From Lithodes maja (Eukaryota > Arthropoda > Malacostraca > Decapoda > Lithodidae): a stretch of 64,000 nucleotides of DNA. Location: NCBI GenBank assembly GCA_037953745.1, contig JBAKBP010006571.1, positions 44,973-108,972 on the forward strand. The letters are read 5' to 3'. The position numbers were made by a program, and so were the translations under genes. Shown here piece by piece: positions 1-10,960 of this stretch. Under the pieces are notes generated by a model that was given only the letters and a program-made list of their open reading frames with translations, ran no database searches and had not been told where the DNA came from. How positions within the stretch are numbered: position 1 is the first letter of the stretch; every line of letters begins with the position of its first letter.

Positions 1-459
1 GTCAGATCATTACCTGGTGGAGGGAAAGCTAAGAGTAAAGAGTTACAGGAGAATAAGAGACAAGCGTGAAGTAAGAGAGGTAATAAAAGTTAGTGAGTTA
101 GAGAAGAGTGAAAAAGAGAGGGAGTACAAGGAAAGACTAAATGAAAAGTGGATGGAAGTGAGAGAGATGGAAGAGAGAGAAGTAGAGGTTGAATGACAAC
201 AGTTTAAGGAAGGAGTGAAAGCAAGTGCGGAGGTAGTATGCGGCAAAAGGAAAGTAGGAGGCAGAGGTATCGGGAAGGGAAGCGAGTGGTGGAATGATAC
301 GGTGAGAAAGGCAGTTGAGGAGAAGATGGTAGTGTTGAGGTATGGGAGAGGTACAAGGAGAAAAGGAGAGAGGCAAAACGGAAAATTAGAGAAGCAAAAA
401 AAGATGCAAACGAAAGGTGGGGTCAAAGGCTGAGTGAGAATTTTGAAGAACGAAAGAAG

Positions 460-1773
460 ATGTTCTGGAAGGAGGTAAATAAAGTAAGGAAAGGAGGACA
501 AAAGAGGGAAGAGTCAGTGAAAGATGAAAATGGAGAATTACTAGTGGAACCAGTTGAAGTGAGGAAAAGATATGCCGAGTGTTTTGAATCTTTGTTAAAT
601 ACAAGAGATGGAAGAGAAGCAGTGATTGAAGCAGAGGTGGATGGAGATAGGTTAGCCAGGCCACCCAGGTGGCAGGGAATGAATGAAAGGATTGAGGAAA
701 ATGAGGTGAAAGAAGCAGTGAAACAAATGAGAGTGGGAAAAGCAGAAAGTTTGGATGGTATTGCTGTGGAGTGTATACAGAAGGGTGGAGATGTGATAAT
801 AGATTGGTTGGTGAGACTTTTCATTGTGTGCTTTGCTGTGTCAATGGTACCAATAGACTGGAAGAGTGCATGTATTGTGCCGTTGTACAAGGGGAAGGGA
901 GATCGGCAGGAGTGTTCAAGTTATAGAGGTATTAGTTTATTGTCAGTGGTTGGAAAGCTGTATGGCAGGGTGTTGATAGAGAGGATAATAAAGTGTACGG
1001 AAGTTGCAATAGGAGAAGAACAGTGCGGTTTTAGGAGGGGAAGAGGGTGCGTGGATCAGATGTTTGCAGTAAGACAGTTATGCAAGAAGTATTTAGAGAA
1101 GCATAAGGAGATATTTTGGGCTTTTATGGACTTGGAAAAAGCGTATGATCGTGTGGACCGTGAAGCAATGTGGAAGGTGTTTAGGATTTATGAAATAGGA
1201 GGAAATTTGTTAGAAGCAGTTAAGAGTTTTTATGAAGGGAGCAGAGCATGTGTGAGAGTAGGAAATGGTGAGTTGAGTGAATGGTTTGAGGTAAAGGTAG
1301 GTTTGCGACAGGGTTGTGTAATGTCACCATGGCTGTTTAATATGTTTATGGATGGTGTGGTGAGGGAGGTGAAAAGGAGAACTATGGGAAGAGGATTGGG
1401 TTTAGTAGGAAAGAATGGTAGAGATTGGGAGTTGAATCAGTTGCTGTTCGCTGATGACACAGCATTGGTGGCGGATTCTGATGAGAAACTGCAGCGGGTA
1501 GTCAAAGAGTTTGGTGTGGTTTGTGGAAGGAGGAAACTGAAGGTGAACGTCAATAAAAGTAAAGTAATGGTGTGTAATAGGGGAGAGCATAGGGTGAATC
1601 TAGATGTGAGGCTGGATGGGGAAATATTGGAACAAGTAGAGTGTTTTAAATATCTAGGAGGAACGATAAACAGTAGTGGAGGTATGGAAGTGGAGGTAAA
1701 GCAGAGAGTGTGTGAAGGAAGGAAGGTTTTCGGAGCAATGGGAAGTATGTGGAAGACGAGAAATTCGGAGTGA
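460..1773 (+). pseudogene. Reverse transcriptase fragment of the RTE-like LINE (left copy)
   Basis: An open stretch of 437 residues is the RT core of a non-LTR retrotransposon, which would copy the element RNA at a nicked target site. Visible motifs, in order: AFMDLEKAYD (residues 221-230, first catalytic Asp region), GLRQGCVMSP (281-290) and FADDTALVADS (330-340, catalytic Asp pair). The first Met is internal: the real frame continues upstream, with sequence of this family readable before 460 in this frame back to the frameshift near 335. The last residues run into a frameshift, after which the C-terminal domain continues in another frame. No lesion interrupts the palm, but the flanking breaks make an active enzyme unlikely. 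Confidence 0.85.
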
Positions 1774-2217
1774 AAGTAAAAAGTGCACTGTATCAAGGAA
1801 TTGTTGTGCCAACAGTGATGTATGGGGCTGAGACATGGGCTCTGAAGAAAAAGGAGAAAAGAGGGCTGGATGTGATGGAAATGAGCTGCTTGAGGAGTAT
1901 GTGTGGAGTTACTCGTAGAGACAGATTGAGGAATGAAGAGATACGTAGGAGAGTGGGGCAGCAGGAACATTTGTCAGCCAGAGTGGACAGACGGGTGCTG
2001 AGCTGGTATGGTCATGTTGAACGAATGGGAGATGAAAGGCTTACAAAGGGAATATGTGAGTCAGGTACAAGGGGAGATTGAAGGGCAGGAAGACCCCCAT
2101 TGAGATGGAGAGACTGTGTAAGAAAGGCTTTGGATGATAGAGGAATGACTATAGATCAGGCAGGGGAAGTGGTGGTGGACAGGAGTGAATGGAGAATGCT
2201 TGTGAATAGTTGAGTGA
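1749..2217 (+). pseudogene. RTE-like LINE C-terminal domain (left copy)
   Basis: In the frame after the second frameshift the sequence gives the tail region found C-terminal to RT in many RTE-type proteins. It contains the pattern RRVLSWYGHVERM followed by a proline-rich GRPP-type block and a conserved tryptophan. A TGA at 2079-2081 interrupts it just before the RAGRPP block, and the reading then continues to about 2217. Function of this tail is not settled; nucleic-acid binding is the usual guess. A decayed remnant. Confidence 0.75.
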
Positions 2218-2248
2218 ACACGTGGTCATTTGGAGTAAGGGGTCGGGC

Positions 2249-2382
2249 AATAGTTGACTTAGTTTATTCAGTTTAGTACCATAAAAGACAATATAGTTAA
2301 GGTAAATGTTTATGCTAACTTTAGGAATCAATCTCTAATCCTCATTATTATTAGTTTTAATAAACTATATGTACTTATCACA
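2249..2382. other. Junction after the left LINE arm
   Basis: AT-rich sequence directly after the point where the arms stop matching. No tail repeat and no recognisable element end; contains no gene. Confidence 0.5.
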
Positions 2383-2700
2383 GGGGAGGCGTGGCGGAGT
2401 GGTCTTGATACTGGACTAGAAAACTAAATGTCCTGGGTTCAAAACTTCAAATCCCGAAGTGTCAATGGGAAGATATTATTGGGATCTAAATTGTGCTGTA
2501 CTTAGTTTCAGTGCACCACTACAAATCCCACCGACACGCCATAAAAAATGCCCTCACTATTCCCAATAAATTAGCATTGTATGAATATTCCCATAGTCAA
2601 AATATGCGATGGGTATATGTAGTGCCTAATGAGTGAATAGCTCAATGGGTGGCGCTTGAAAGAGAAAGGGTCTGAGACTGTGAGATGGTAACCAGTGGCA
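2383..2700 (+). repeat. tRNA-derived SINE candidate, possibly dimeric
   Basis: Positions 2383-2459 resemble a tRNA-Ser-like head: a box A match TGGCGGAGTGG (2392-2402), an anticodon-arm-like TGGACTAGAAA (2410-2420), and a box B-like GGTTCAAAACT (2436-2446). The T arm and acceptor do not pair well, so it is not a working tRNA. A second box A-like TAGCTCAATGG lies at 2638-2648, with a weak box B-like stretch near 2668-2680, so the element could carry two tRNA-related units. The 3' end is not visible. Confidence 0.45.
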
Positions 2701-3836
2701 GTGCAGCTTCCAGATTCCAGTTGTGCATTATGTGATATTTTCCTTGACTATTGTAGAATAAGGATACGTCGGCATGATATTGTGTTAACCGAAACATATA
2801 AAATAAAAATGCAGTCTCTTTCGGGTTATAAAGTGATAACTAAATCTAGTTGTGTGCTCACAGCACTTTTGGGAATGATTAGTGATTTTTATATTCCTAT
2901 TGCAGACATTATACGGAAATTATAATGGAATCGATGTGGTTCGTTTCGTTTGTAAGGATGAGGAAACTATAATGATCTTATTTTTCCTCATTGAATATTT
3001 AATTACCAAATACATAATTACTAAAACTATCAAATTTAAAGATAATACCAAAAGGGTTGGTTATTACCTACCTGTATTATTGATATAATATGAGTTTGAA
3101 CAAGTATATAGATTTTAACATTATCCCAATACTCTGCTGTAAACCAACTCAAGATCTATGGAATATAATTATAATGTCACTGGTAACTTATTATTAATAT
3201 GTTATTTCATTGGTCACTACAATACATACCTTTTGTCAGTCCGAAATTATGTTTTCGTAGTCAAATTCGACAATCCCGGGAGTTGATAGACATTTCTAAT
3301 TTACTGTAATATTATTGTTACTCATATGACTGGCATTCGTAAATAGCAAATGTTTATTCATGAATGCCATATCCAATTGCGTAGAATCAACCTGAACAAC
3401 GCTTGATAATAATTTTACTCTGGATAGTCAAACTTTAATGAGAAAATGTAATTTCGGCCATACTATACGGTACGTATATATAATAATATAGTTAATAGAG
3501 GTAATGTAATAAGGGAGCCAGTAAATATTTATATTAGGAAAAGCAACGGTATTATCTTTTATGTTATATATCAGTGGCGAGTCTGACATTAGTAAAGTGA
3601 CTATATTGTTGTTGCTTAGCCCAAACGATCAATACAGTAGCTGTGTGAAGTATGAAGACCAAATCCCTAGATGTTTTCATCAATATTGGTGCCGCGTCAC
3701 TCGGATAGATGGCATTGGTTGTAGTCTCAAAGCAATGCCAGACACTGCCAGTTATGTTTTTGTGTTCTTTCTTATTTGTCTTTCTTTTTAATGGCAGGCA
3801 TAGGAAGTTTCCTATCTCCGACATACTTCCTTTAAT
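2701..3836. other. AT-rich stretch, nothing recognised
   Basis: Short open frames here have no family motif and no consistent coding bias. No element ends, tRNA or array seen. Confidence 0.5.
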
Positions 3837-4226
3837 TCTATCTATCTATCTATCTATATGCTCAGGCCCAATCCCCATTTTGGGGGTAGCCGACTCAAGA
3901 CAGAGCAAGAACAGGGAAAACACAAAAACAACATAAAACAACAAATAAACACATATAAAAAGCACAAACTCACACACATCCAGGTCACCCAGGAGAAGAC
4001 CCAGAGACCAGGGTCACCAAGGTCGCTCCAGCACTTCCCCGGCCCCCGACCACCCGGAGAGGTTCCGATCTCGGCAGGCAGACATGCAGCGGAGCCAAAG
4101 CCACAAGCCCTCCCACCACACTTCCAGGCGCACCCTTCATATTAATCGTCTCCCTGGGCCAGGCACCTGATGGACTATTATCTAGTCCAGCTTGCGCCCG
4201 ACCCCTTACTCCAAATGACCACGTGT

Positions 4227-4695
4227 TCACTCAACTATTCACAAGCATTCTCCATTCACTCCTGTCCACCACCACTTCCCCTGCCTGATCTATAGTCATT
4301 CCTCTATCATCCAAAGCCTTTCTTACACAGTCTCTCCATCTCAATGGGGGTCTTCCTGCCCTTCAATCTCCCCTTGTACCTGACTCACATATTCCCTTTG
4401 TAAGCCTTTCATCTCCCATTCGTTCAACATGACCATACCAGCTCAGCACCCGTCTGTCCACTCTGGCTGACAAATGTTCCTGCTGCCCCACTCTCCTACG
4501 TATCTCTTCATTCCTCAATCTGTCTCTACGAGTAACTCCACACATACTCCTCAAGCAGCTCATCTCCATCACATCCAGCCCTCTTTTCTCCTTTTTCTTC
4601 AGAGCCCATGTCTCAGCCCCATACATCACTGTTGGCACAACAATTCCTTGATACAGTGCACTTTTTACTTTCACTCCGAATTTCTCGTCTTCCAC
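4227..4695 (-). pseudogene. RTE-like LINE C-terminal domain (right copy)
   Basis: Mirror image of the domain at 1749-2217, with the same TGA (4363-4365) and the same entering frameshift. Confidence 0.75.
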
Positions 4696-5984
4696 ATACT
4701 TCCCATTGCTCCGAAAACCTTCCTTCCTTCACACACTCTCTGCTTTACCTCCACTTCCATACCTCCACTACTGTTTATCGTTCCTCCTAGATATTTAAAA
4801 CACTCTACTTGTTCCAATATTTCCCCATCCAGCCTCACATCTAGATTCACCCTATGCTCTCCCCTATTACACACCATTACTTTACTTTTATTGACGTTCA
4901 CCTTCAGTTTCCTCCTTCCACAAACCACACCAAACTCTTTGACTACCCGCTGCAGTTTCTCATCAGAATCCGCCACCAATGCTGTGTCATCAGCGAACAG
5001 CAACTGATTCAACTCCCAATCTCTACCATTCTTTCCTACTAAACCCAATCCTCTTCCCATAGTTCTCCTTTTCACCTCCCTCACCACACCATCCATAAAC
5101 ATATTAAACAGCCATGGTGACATTACACAACCCTGTCGCAAACCTACCTTTACCTCAAACCATTCACTCAACTCACCATTTCCTACTCTCACACATGCTC
5201 TGCTCCCTTCATAAAAACTCTTAACTGCTTCTAACAAATTTCCTCCTATTTCATAAATCCTAAACACCTTCCACATTGCTTCACGGTCCACACGATCATA
5301 CGCTTTTTCCAAGTCCATAAAAGCCCAAAATATCTCCTTATGCTTCTCTAAATACTTCTTGCATAACTGTCTTACTGCAAACATCTGATCCACGCACCCT
5401 CTTCCCCTCCTAAAACCGCACTGTTCTTCTCCTATTGCAACTTCCGTACACTTTATTATCCTCTCTATCAACACCCTGCCATACAGCTTTCCAACCACTG
5501 ACAATAAACTAATACCTCTATAACTTGAACACTCCTGCCGATCTCCCTTCCCCTTGTACAACGGCACAATACATGCACTCTTCCAGTCTATTGGTACCAT
5601 TGACACAGCAAAGCACACATTGAAAAGTCTCACCAACCAATCTATTATCACATCTCCACCCTTCTTTATACACTCCACAGCAATACCATCCAAACTTTCT
5701 GCTTTTCCCACTCTCATTTGTTTCACTGCTTCTTTCACCTCATTTTCCTCAATCCTTTCATTCATTCCCTGCCACCTGGGTGGCCTGGCTAACCTATCTC
5801 CATCCACCTCTGCTTCAATCACTGCTTCTCTTCCATCTCTTGTATTTAACAAAGATTCAAAACACTCGGCATATCTTTTCCTCACTTCAACTGGTTCCAC
5901 TAGTAATTCTCCATTTTCATCTTTCACTGACTCTTCCCTCTTTTGTCCTCCTTTCCTTACTTTATTTACCTCCTTCCAGAACAT
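4671..5984 (-). pseudogene. Reverse transcriptase fragment of the RTE-like LINE (right copy)
   Basis: A 437-residue RT core equal in length to the left copy. It differs at two seen residues: Lys instead of Gln near residue 107 and Asn instead of Ile near 122. All RT motifs (AFMDLEKAYD, GLRQGCVMSP, FADDTALVADS) are intact. The surrounding frameshifts are shared with the left copy, so the RT is cut off from its endonuclease and C-terminal domain. Confidence 0.85.
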
Positions 5985-6247
5985 CTTCTTTCGTTCTTCA
6001 AAATTCTCACTCAGCCTTTGACCCCACCTTTCGTTTGCATCTTTTTTTGCTTCTCTAATTTTCCGTTTTGCCTCTCTCCTTTTCTCCTTGTACCTCTCCC
6101 ATACCTCAACACTACCATCTTCTCCTCAACTGCCTTTCTCACCGTATCATTCCACCACTCGCTTCCCTTCCCGATACCTCTGCCTCCTACTTTCCTTTTG
6201 CCGCATACTACCTCCGCACTTGCTTTCACTCCTTCCTTAAACTGTTG

Positions 6248-7165
6248 TCATTCAACCTCTACTTCTCTCTCTTCCATCTCTCTCACTTCCATCCACTTTT
6301 CATTTAGTCTTTCCTTGTACTCCCTCTCTTTTTCACTCTTCTCTAACTCACTAACTTTTATTACCTCTCTTACTTCACGCTTGTCTCTTATTCTCCTGTA
6401 ACTCTTTACTCTTAGCTTTCCCTCCACCAGGTAATGATCTGACATACCCTCCGCCTCACCTCTCATCACATTCACATCCAGCAGTCTACACAATCTTTCC
6501 CTTGTCACCAGCACATAATCCATCAATGCCCTCTCTACAATCTCTCCCCTCACAAGTCTATGCCAGGTGTACTTGTGTATACGCCTTTTTTTGAAGAACG
6601 TATTACCTACACTCAATCTACACTCTTCACATACATTTTTCAGTCTTTCTCCACTCTTGTTTACACCATCCACACCAAAACTACCGATGACTCCCTCAAC
6701 AGGCTCATTTCCTACCCTAGCATTTAGGTCCCCTAAAACTATAAAAATTTTCATTTTCATCAAACCCTTGTAGACAATCTCTCAAATCCTCCCAGAAACC
6801 CTCTACCTCGTCTAACTCTCTTTCACTTCCTGGTCCATACGCACTTACAAAAACCCACCTTTCACCCTTAAACTGCATTCTCACCCACTAGCCTTGATGA
6901 CACCTCTTTCCACTCTTTTATAAACTCTCTCAACTCCTCCTTCACAATAATAGCCACTCCTTCTTTCCCCCTGACTCCCTCGTCTACTCCAGACTTTCTA
7001 CCTATCACGTTTCCAAAATCCACTTCTCCCTCTCCTTTCATCTTTGTTTCATTCAGTGCAAGGACATCATACATCCTTCTTTCAAATAACCTTCCAATAT
7101 CCTCTCGCTTCTCATTCGTACTACATCCACGCACATTCAAAGCTCCTATTCTTAGGGTCCGGGAC
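6248..7165 (-). pseudogene. RTE-like LINE apurinic-type endonuclease domain, broken
   Basis: Two open segments make up the exonuclease-endonuclease-phosphatase domain that nicks target DNA for retrotransposition. The N-terminal piece (about 7165-6868) has ALNVRG and LALNETKM, the latter holding the catalytic Glu. The C-terminal piece (6763-6248) has GDLNARVG, the IHKYTW block, MDYVLV and SDHYLV, the last holding the catalytic Asp-His. A frameshift between 6868 and 6763 separates them, and a TGA at 6248-6250 ends the second piece. A family endonuclease of about 230 residues would span this interval, so little seems missing. Confidence 0.8.
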
Positions 7166-7200
7166 CACGAACGCGTTCCCTCGCCCCTATCTCTGTCTCG

Positions 7201-7260
7201 TTTTTTTGGTAGATTTATTTAAGGGGAGAAGGATACCAGGCCCCCCGCCCCCGAAACTTT
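7201..7260. repeat. TTAAGGGGAG-type end fragment
   Basis: TTAAGGGGAG (about 7218-7227) matches the terminal decamer of TTAA families A and B seen elsewhere. The rest is not clearly family A or B. Probably a decayed element end abutting the LINE 5' end. Confidence 0.35.
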
Positions 7261-7849
7261 AATTGAAACACTCAAACTGTCTTGGTGTCTGATTCAAAGT
7301 CTGGAAAGAGACCTCCTGGTTTCACCGTGATGAGCAGTTAATTGACACGCTTCAAGCCTATTGTCTGCAGGTAGAAGTTATGTTTGGTGTAAATTGAGGA
7401 AGTTGTGGTTGGTGACTGCACCCTCTACCCTGACAAACAAGCATGGTTCAAATAGTAATTATGACCTTTACCAGAATCTCACCATTGTGTATGCAAGTTT
7501 TCAGTTATCAAGGTTGAAAACAGTGGCAGTGAATTACCACACACAGAAACCACTAATAAATATTATATACTGTACAGTAGATGTATATTATCTGTGTGTT
7601 TTTGTTTTCCCCTTTTACTTATGTTATTTGTTTAATAATAGTTTGAGTTCCAAGGTCTAAATTCAGCTAGGGTATAAGTAGTACTTTGCACCCCAATAAA
7701 CTTATGGGCATTATAATGTTTGTTGAAATCTTAATTACACTGTGGATAATTTCGCAGGGACTGGATTACGCAGTTTATGAGCTCTTAAAGCAGACACCTG
7801 GAAACCTCTCTCATTAGTGGTGCTGTTATTTGCTAGCGTGGTGTGTTCA
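7261..7849. other. No recognised feature
   Basis: Mixed AT-rich sequence. Short open frames without motifs; no gene or element supported. Confidence 0.5.
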
Positions 7850-9006
7850 GTGTTCGGTGTTGTTTTGTGTTCCTATGTGGTGTGTTTTGTGTTGTTTTGT
7901 GATCCTATGTGGTGTGTTTAGTGTTGTTTTGTGTTCCTATGTGGTGTGTTTAGTGTTGTTTGGTGTTGTTTGTGTTCCTATGTGGTGTGTTTAGTGTTGT
8001 TTGGTGTTGTTCAGTGTGCCTATGTTGTGTGTTTAGTGTTGTTTTGTGTTCCTTTGTGGTGTGTTTGGTGTTGTTTGTGTTCCTATGTGGTGTGTTTAGT
8101 GTTGTTTGGTGTTGTTCAGTGTGCCTATGTGGTGTGTTTAGTGTTGTTTTGTGTTCGTATGTGGTGTGTTTGGTGTTGTTTTGTGTTGGTTGTGTTTCTA
8201 TGTGGTGTGTTTAGTGTTGTTTGGTGTTCCTATGTGGTGTGTTTAGTGTGTTGTTTGGTGTTCCTATGTGGTTTGTTCAGTGTGCCTATGTGGTGTGTTT
8301 AGTGTTGTTTTGTGTTTCTATGTGGTGTGTTTGGTGTTGGTTGTGTTTCTATGTGGTGTGTTTGGTGTTGTTTTGTGTTGTTTGTGTTTCTATGTGGTGT
8401 GTTTAGTGTTGTTTTGTGTTCCTATGTGGTGTGTTTGGTGTTGTTCGGTGTTGTTTGTGTTCCTATGGGGTGTGTTTAGTGTTGTTTTATGTTCCTATGT
8501 GGTGTGTTTAGTGTTGTTTATGGTCCTATGTGGTGTGTTTAGTGTTGTTCGGTGTTGTTTGTGTTCCTATGGGGTGTGTTTAGTGTTGTGTGTTCCTATG
8601 GGGTGTGTTTAGTGTTGTGTGTTCCTATGGGGTGTGTTTAGTGTTGTGTGTTCCTGTGGGGTGTGTTTAGTGTTGTTTGTGTTCCTATGGGGTGTGTTTA
8701 GTGTTGTGTGTTCCTATGGGGTGTGTTTAGTGTTGTGTGTTCCTATGGGGTGTGTTTAGTGTTGTTTGTGTTCCTATGTGGTGTGTTTAGTGTTGTTTTA
8801 TGTTCCTATGTGGTGTGTTTAGTGTTGTTGTGTGTTCCTATGGGGTGTGTTTAGTGTTGTTGTGTGTTCCTATGTGGTGTTGTTTGGTGTTCCTATGTGG
8901 TGTGTTTAGTGTTGTTTGGTGTTCCTATGTGGTGTGTTTAGTGTTGTTTGTGTTCCTATGTGGTGTGTTTAGTGTTGTTTTATGTTCATATGTGGTGTGT
9001 TTAGTG

Positions 9007-9009
<3 letters not shown>
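7850..9009. repeat. Degenerate minisatellite (units about 30-34 bp)
   Basis: Repeats of a unit built on TTCCTATGTGGTGTGTTTAG with variable TGTTGTTTG spacers fill the interval. Unit length varies, and variants such as CCTATGGGG cluster in 8450-8760, suggesting local amplification. Open frames across it are repeat artefacts (Cys/Val-rich peptides). Confidence 0.9.

Positions 9010-9069
<60 letters not shown>
9010..9069. repeat. (TG)n microsatellite
   Basis: About 30 uninterrupted TG dinucleotides directly continuing the minisatellite. Confidence 0.95.
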
Positions 9070-9072
<3 letters not shown>

Positions 9073-9350
9073 CCCATGTGTGTGTGCGCCACCCCCAAAA
9101 CTACGACAGCACGAAAATAATGCCAACTGAAAGTAAAGTAAAACAAATAAAACTAAGAGGACGTTGGTGCGACTCCCAAAGTTTGTGGTCCGAACAAAAG
9201 AAGACCGAAGTTGTTGGCACGGCAGGTGACAAAACAAAACCAAGACACGTCACAGATTTATGGGCACAAGTCACAAAGCTATCTTAGTTTTCTTGACTTC
9301 TTCTGTATTTGCACATTTTTGTTTTTTGTGTATCTATGTATTACTTGTTG

Positions 9351-9737
9351 TTAAGGGGGGGGGGGGGGGTCACCGTTTTTTGTTTGTATCTCTCTCTCTC
9401 CTTTTCTCTCTTTCCCTGGCTTGTATCCATTCGGCCCCATTCAGCCAACTGTTTTAAGACATTTATCCCCATCCAGGTGTCGATTTCATCCTGGCGAGCG
9501 ATAGCGAGCCAGCATTGTATGGAGAAATCCGGCTTCGCCGGAGAAATTTTTCTATCGAAAAATTTACAGATTTAGCTTGCTGTCAAAACAAAAATATATA
9601 TTTGCTGGCTCGCTACCGCTCGCCAGGAAAATATTGACACCTGAATGGGGGTAAACATCTTAAAACAGTAGGCTGAATGGATACAAGCCAAAGAGAGAGG
9701 GAGAGAATGAGAAACAAAGCGAGGTGGGCTCCCTTAA
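9351..9737. mobile_element. TTAA foldback element, family B (copy 1)
   Basis: Begins with TTAA and a long G run, ends in GGGCTCCCTTAA. The two halves are inverted copies of each other; arms contain the paired modules CCATTCAGCC...CCATCCAGGTGTCGAT. The centre holds two small hairpins, around TTTTTCTATCGAAAAA and CCGGCTTCGCCGG. Its right TTAA (9734-9737) is also the left TTAA of the neighbouring family A copy. Confidence 0.8.
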
Positions 9738-10058
9738 GGGGAGGTTTTTAGTGTTTCCTAAACTTCCATCAAGCTTGAAATTACACCCCCTTGAGTCCCT
9801 TTCAAGATAAATTTGTACATTTTTCGGTAGAAAAATGTCCCGGCCGAAGGCCGGTTCCTCTTAAATTACAGGCTCGCTATCGCTCGCCAGGATAAAATCG
9901 ACACCTGAATGGCACGAAAGGTCTTAATATGGGGTGAAAGTTCTTAAAATCGCTAAACTAATGGGGCGAACGTTTTATAATATCAAAAGCAATGGGGCTA
10001 AACATGAGGGTGAAAGGGGTCAAGAAAAAAAATCCCTCGAGTGGAGATCTCCCCTTAA
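9734..10058 (-). mobile_element. TTAA element, family A (copy 1)
   Basis: TTAAGGGGAGGTTTTTAG at the left and GTGGAGATCTCCCCTTAA at the right. Internal marks of the family: CCATCAAGCTT, CCCGGCCGAAGGCCGG, GGCTCGCTATCGCTCGCC, and a run of imperfect 32-bp repeats. No open frame for a transposase. Confidence 0.8.
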
Positions 10059-10130
10059 AAACTACCGGTATGTGTTATTCGTTGACATCGGTGAAACAAA
10101 TACCGGTATCTAAGGTATTGTCAAAACATG

Positions 10131-10344
10131 TACGGTCGCGCTAATAAGTCATGGCCCAGCTGTCATTACGTTTGGTTTGCCCTGTGCTGTATTAATGTCT
10201 GTCAGATGTTGAATAGGGCGGGTAAGTGTAGGAACATGTTTGTGTATTTCACTGATATGAAGAAATGAAGCTTAGATATTGCCGATACCAATTATGGATC
10301 AAAGCATACTTGGTGCCGAGACATCACTTATTAGCGCGACTGTA
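10131..10344. mobile_element. Short TIR element with TA flanks (pogo/Tigger-like MITE candidate)
   Basis: TACGGTCGCGCTAATAAGT at the left and the inverted ACTTATTAGCGCGACTGTA at the right form inverted repeats of about 23 bp with one or two mismatches. The right end gives CAGT after TA on the opposite strand, as in pogo/Tigger elements, and both ends abut TA. Length 214 bp, no coding capacity. Confidence 0.65.
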
Positions 10345-10589
10345 CTACCTGATTTTATAAACAAATTATATATAGTCTTTTTCCCAGCAAGACACGTATG
10401 ACATTAGCCCCCTGACTTTAAAATTGACTTGGGAGTTTTGAATTACTTGAAATTGTATCCCTTGCACCCCACTATTAAAGTAGACTAAATTTTTACACTG
10501 AACATAATTATATATACTAATTTGTTTTGCAAGCTATAGCATAGAAGCGCAAGCACCAAGGACCTATAATTAACAGTATATCTTCTTAA

Positions 10590-10590
<1 letters not shown>
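10345..10590. other. No recognised feature
   Basis: AT-rich sequence between the TIR element and the microsatellites. Confidence 0.5.
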
Positions 10591-10632
<42 letters not shown>

Positions 10633-10652
10633 CATATACAGTATATATATAT

Positions 10653-10720
<68 letters not shown>

Positions 10721-10730
10721 GGTATATATA
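10591..10730. repeat. (CA)n and (TA)n microsatellites
   Basis: About 18 CA units followed by about 40 TA units, interrupted once by ACCGGT. Confidence 0.95.
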
Positions 10731-10960
10731 TAATTTAACGTACAATGGTAATTAAAAATGTATATAACACGTGGTACAATTAATGTAGGTAAAAAAGCAA
10801 TATACCATTACTTTAAGCTGGTACTCCTACACTAACGTAATACAATATAATACATAACATATTATGAACGAACTCCTGGCGCCAGGGGCCAAGTGGCACT
10901 AAATCGGAATGAAAAACGGATCAGAAAATACAATAATCTTTGAAAATGAAAGACACAGCA
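10731..10960. other. No recognised feature
   Basis: AT-rich sequence without motifs. Confidence 0.5.

Larger units (their letters stand above)
1..2248 (+). mobile_element. RTE-like LINE, left copy (5' part outside window)
   Basis: This is the left arm of a large inverted repeat. It enters the window inside the endonuclease-RT linker and carries RT and the C-terminal domain. Position x here pairs with position 6444-x on the other strand without any length change up to 2248, where the arms diverge. The copy lacks the 3' UTR and tetranucleotide tail of the right copy, so it is truncated just after the end of coding. Breaks: an in-frame TGA at 194-196, a frameshift around 325-345, another around 1749-1773, and a TGA at 2079-2081. 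The RTE-like assignment rests on the endonuclease and RT motifs plus the tetranucleotide 3' tail of the sister copy; a neighbouring clade is possible. Confidence 0.85.
3837..7200 (-). mobile_element. RTE-like LINE, right copy (near full length)
   Basis: The element reads right to left: endonuclease (about 7165-6250), linker, RT (5984-4671), C-terminal tail (4695-4227), 3' UTR (about 4195-3858), then a (TAGA)n tail at 3857-3837 on the minus strand. Compared with the left arm I found only three substitutions (778/5666, 824/5620, 1880/4564) over the 2248 bp of overlap, though not every base was rechecked. It has the same lesions as the left copy, plus a frame change between the two endonuclease segments (6763-6868). 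The 5' boundary is placed near 7200, where element-like sequence gives way to a TTAA-type fragment. Confidence 0.85.

Noticed and set aside
1..7200. Two independent retrotransposition events of the RTE-like LINE
   Set aside because: Both copies share the same disabling frameshifts and stops and pair without indels, so one arm is better explained as a DNA-level copy of the other.
7931..9120. Cys/Val-rich frames resembling membrane peptides
   Set aside because: Translation of the degenerate TG-rich minisatellite; several overlapping frames look alike.
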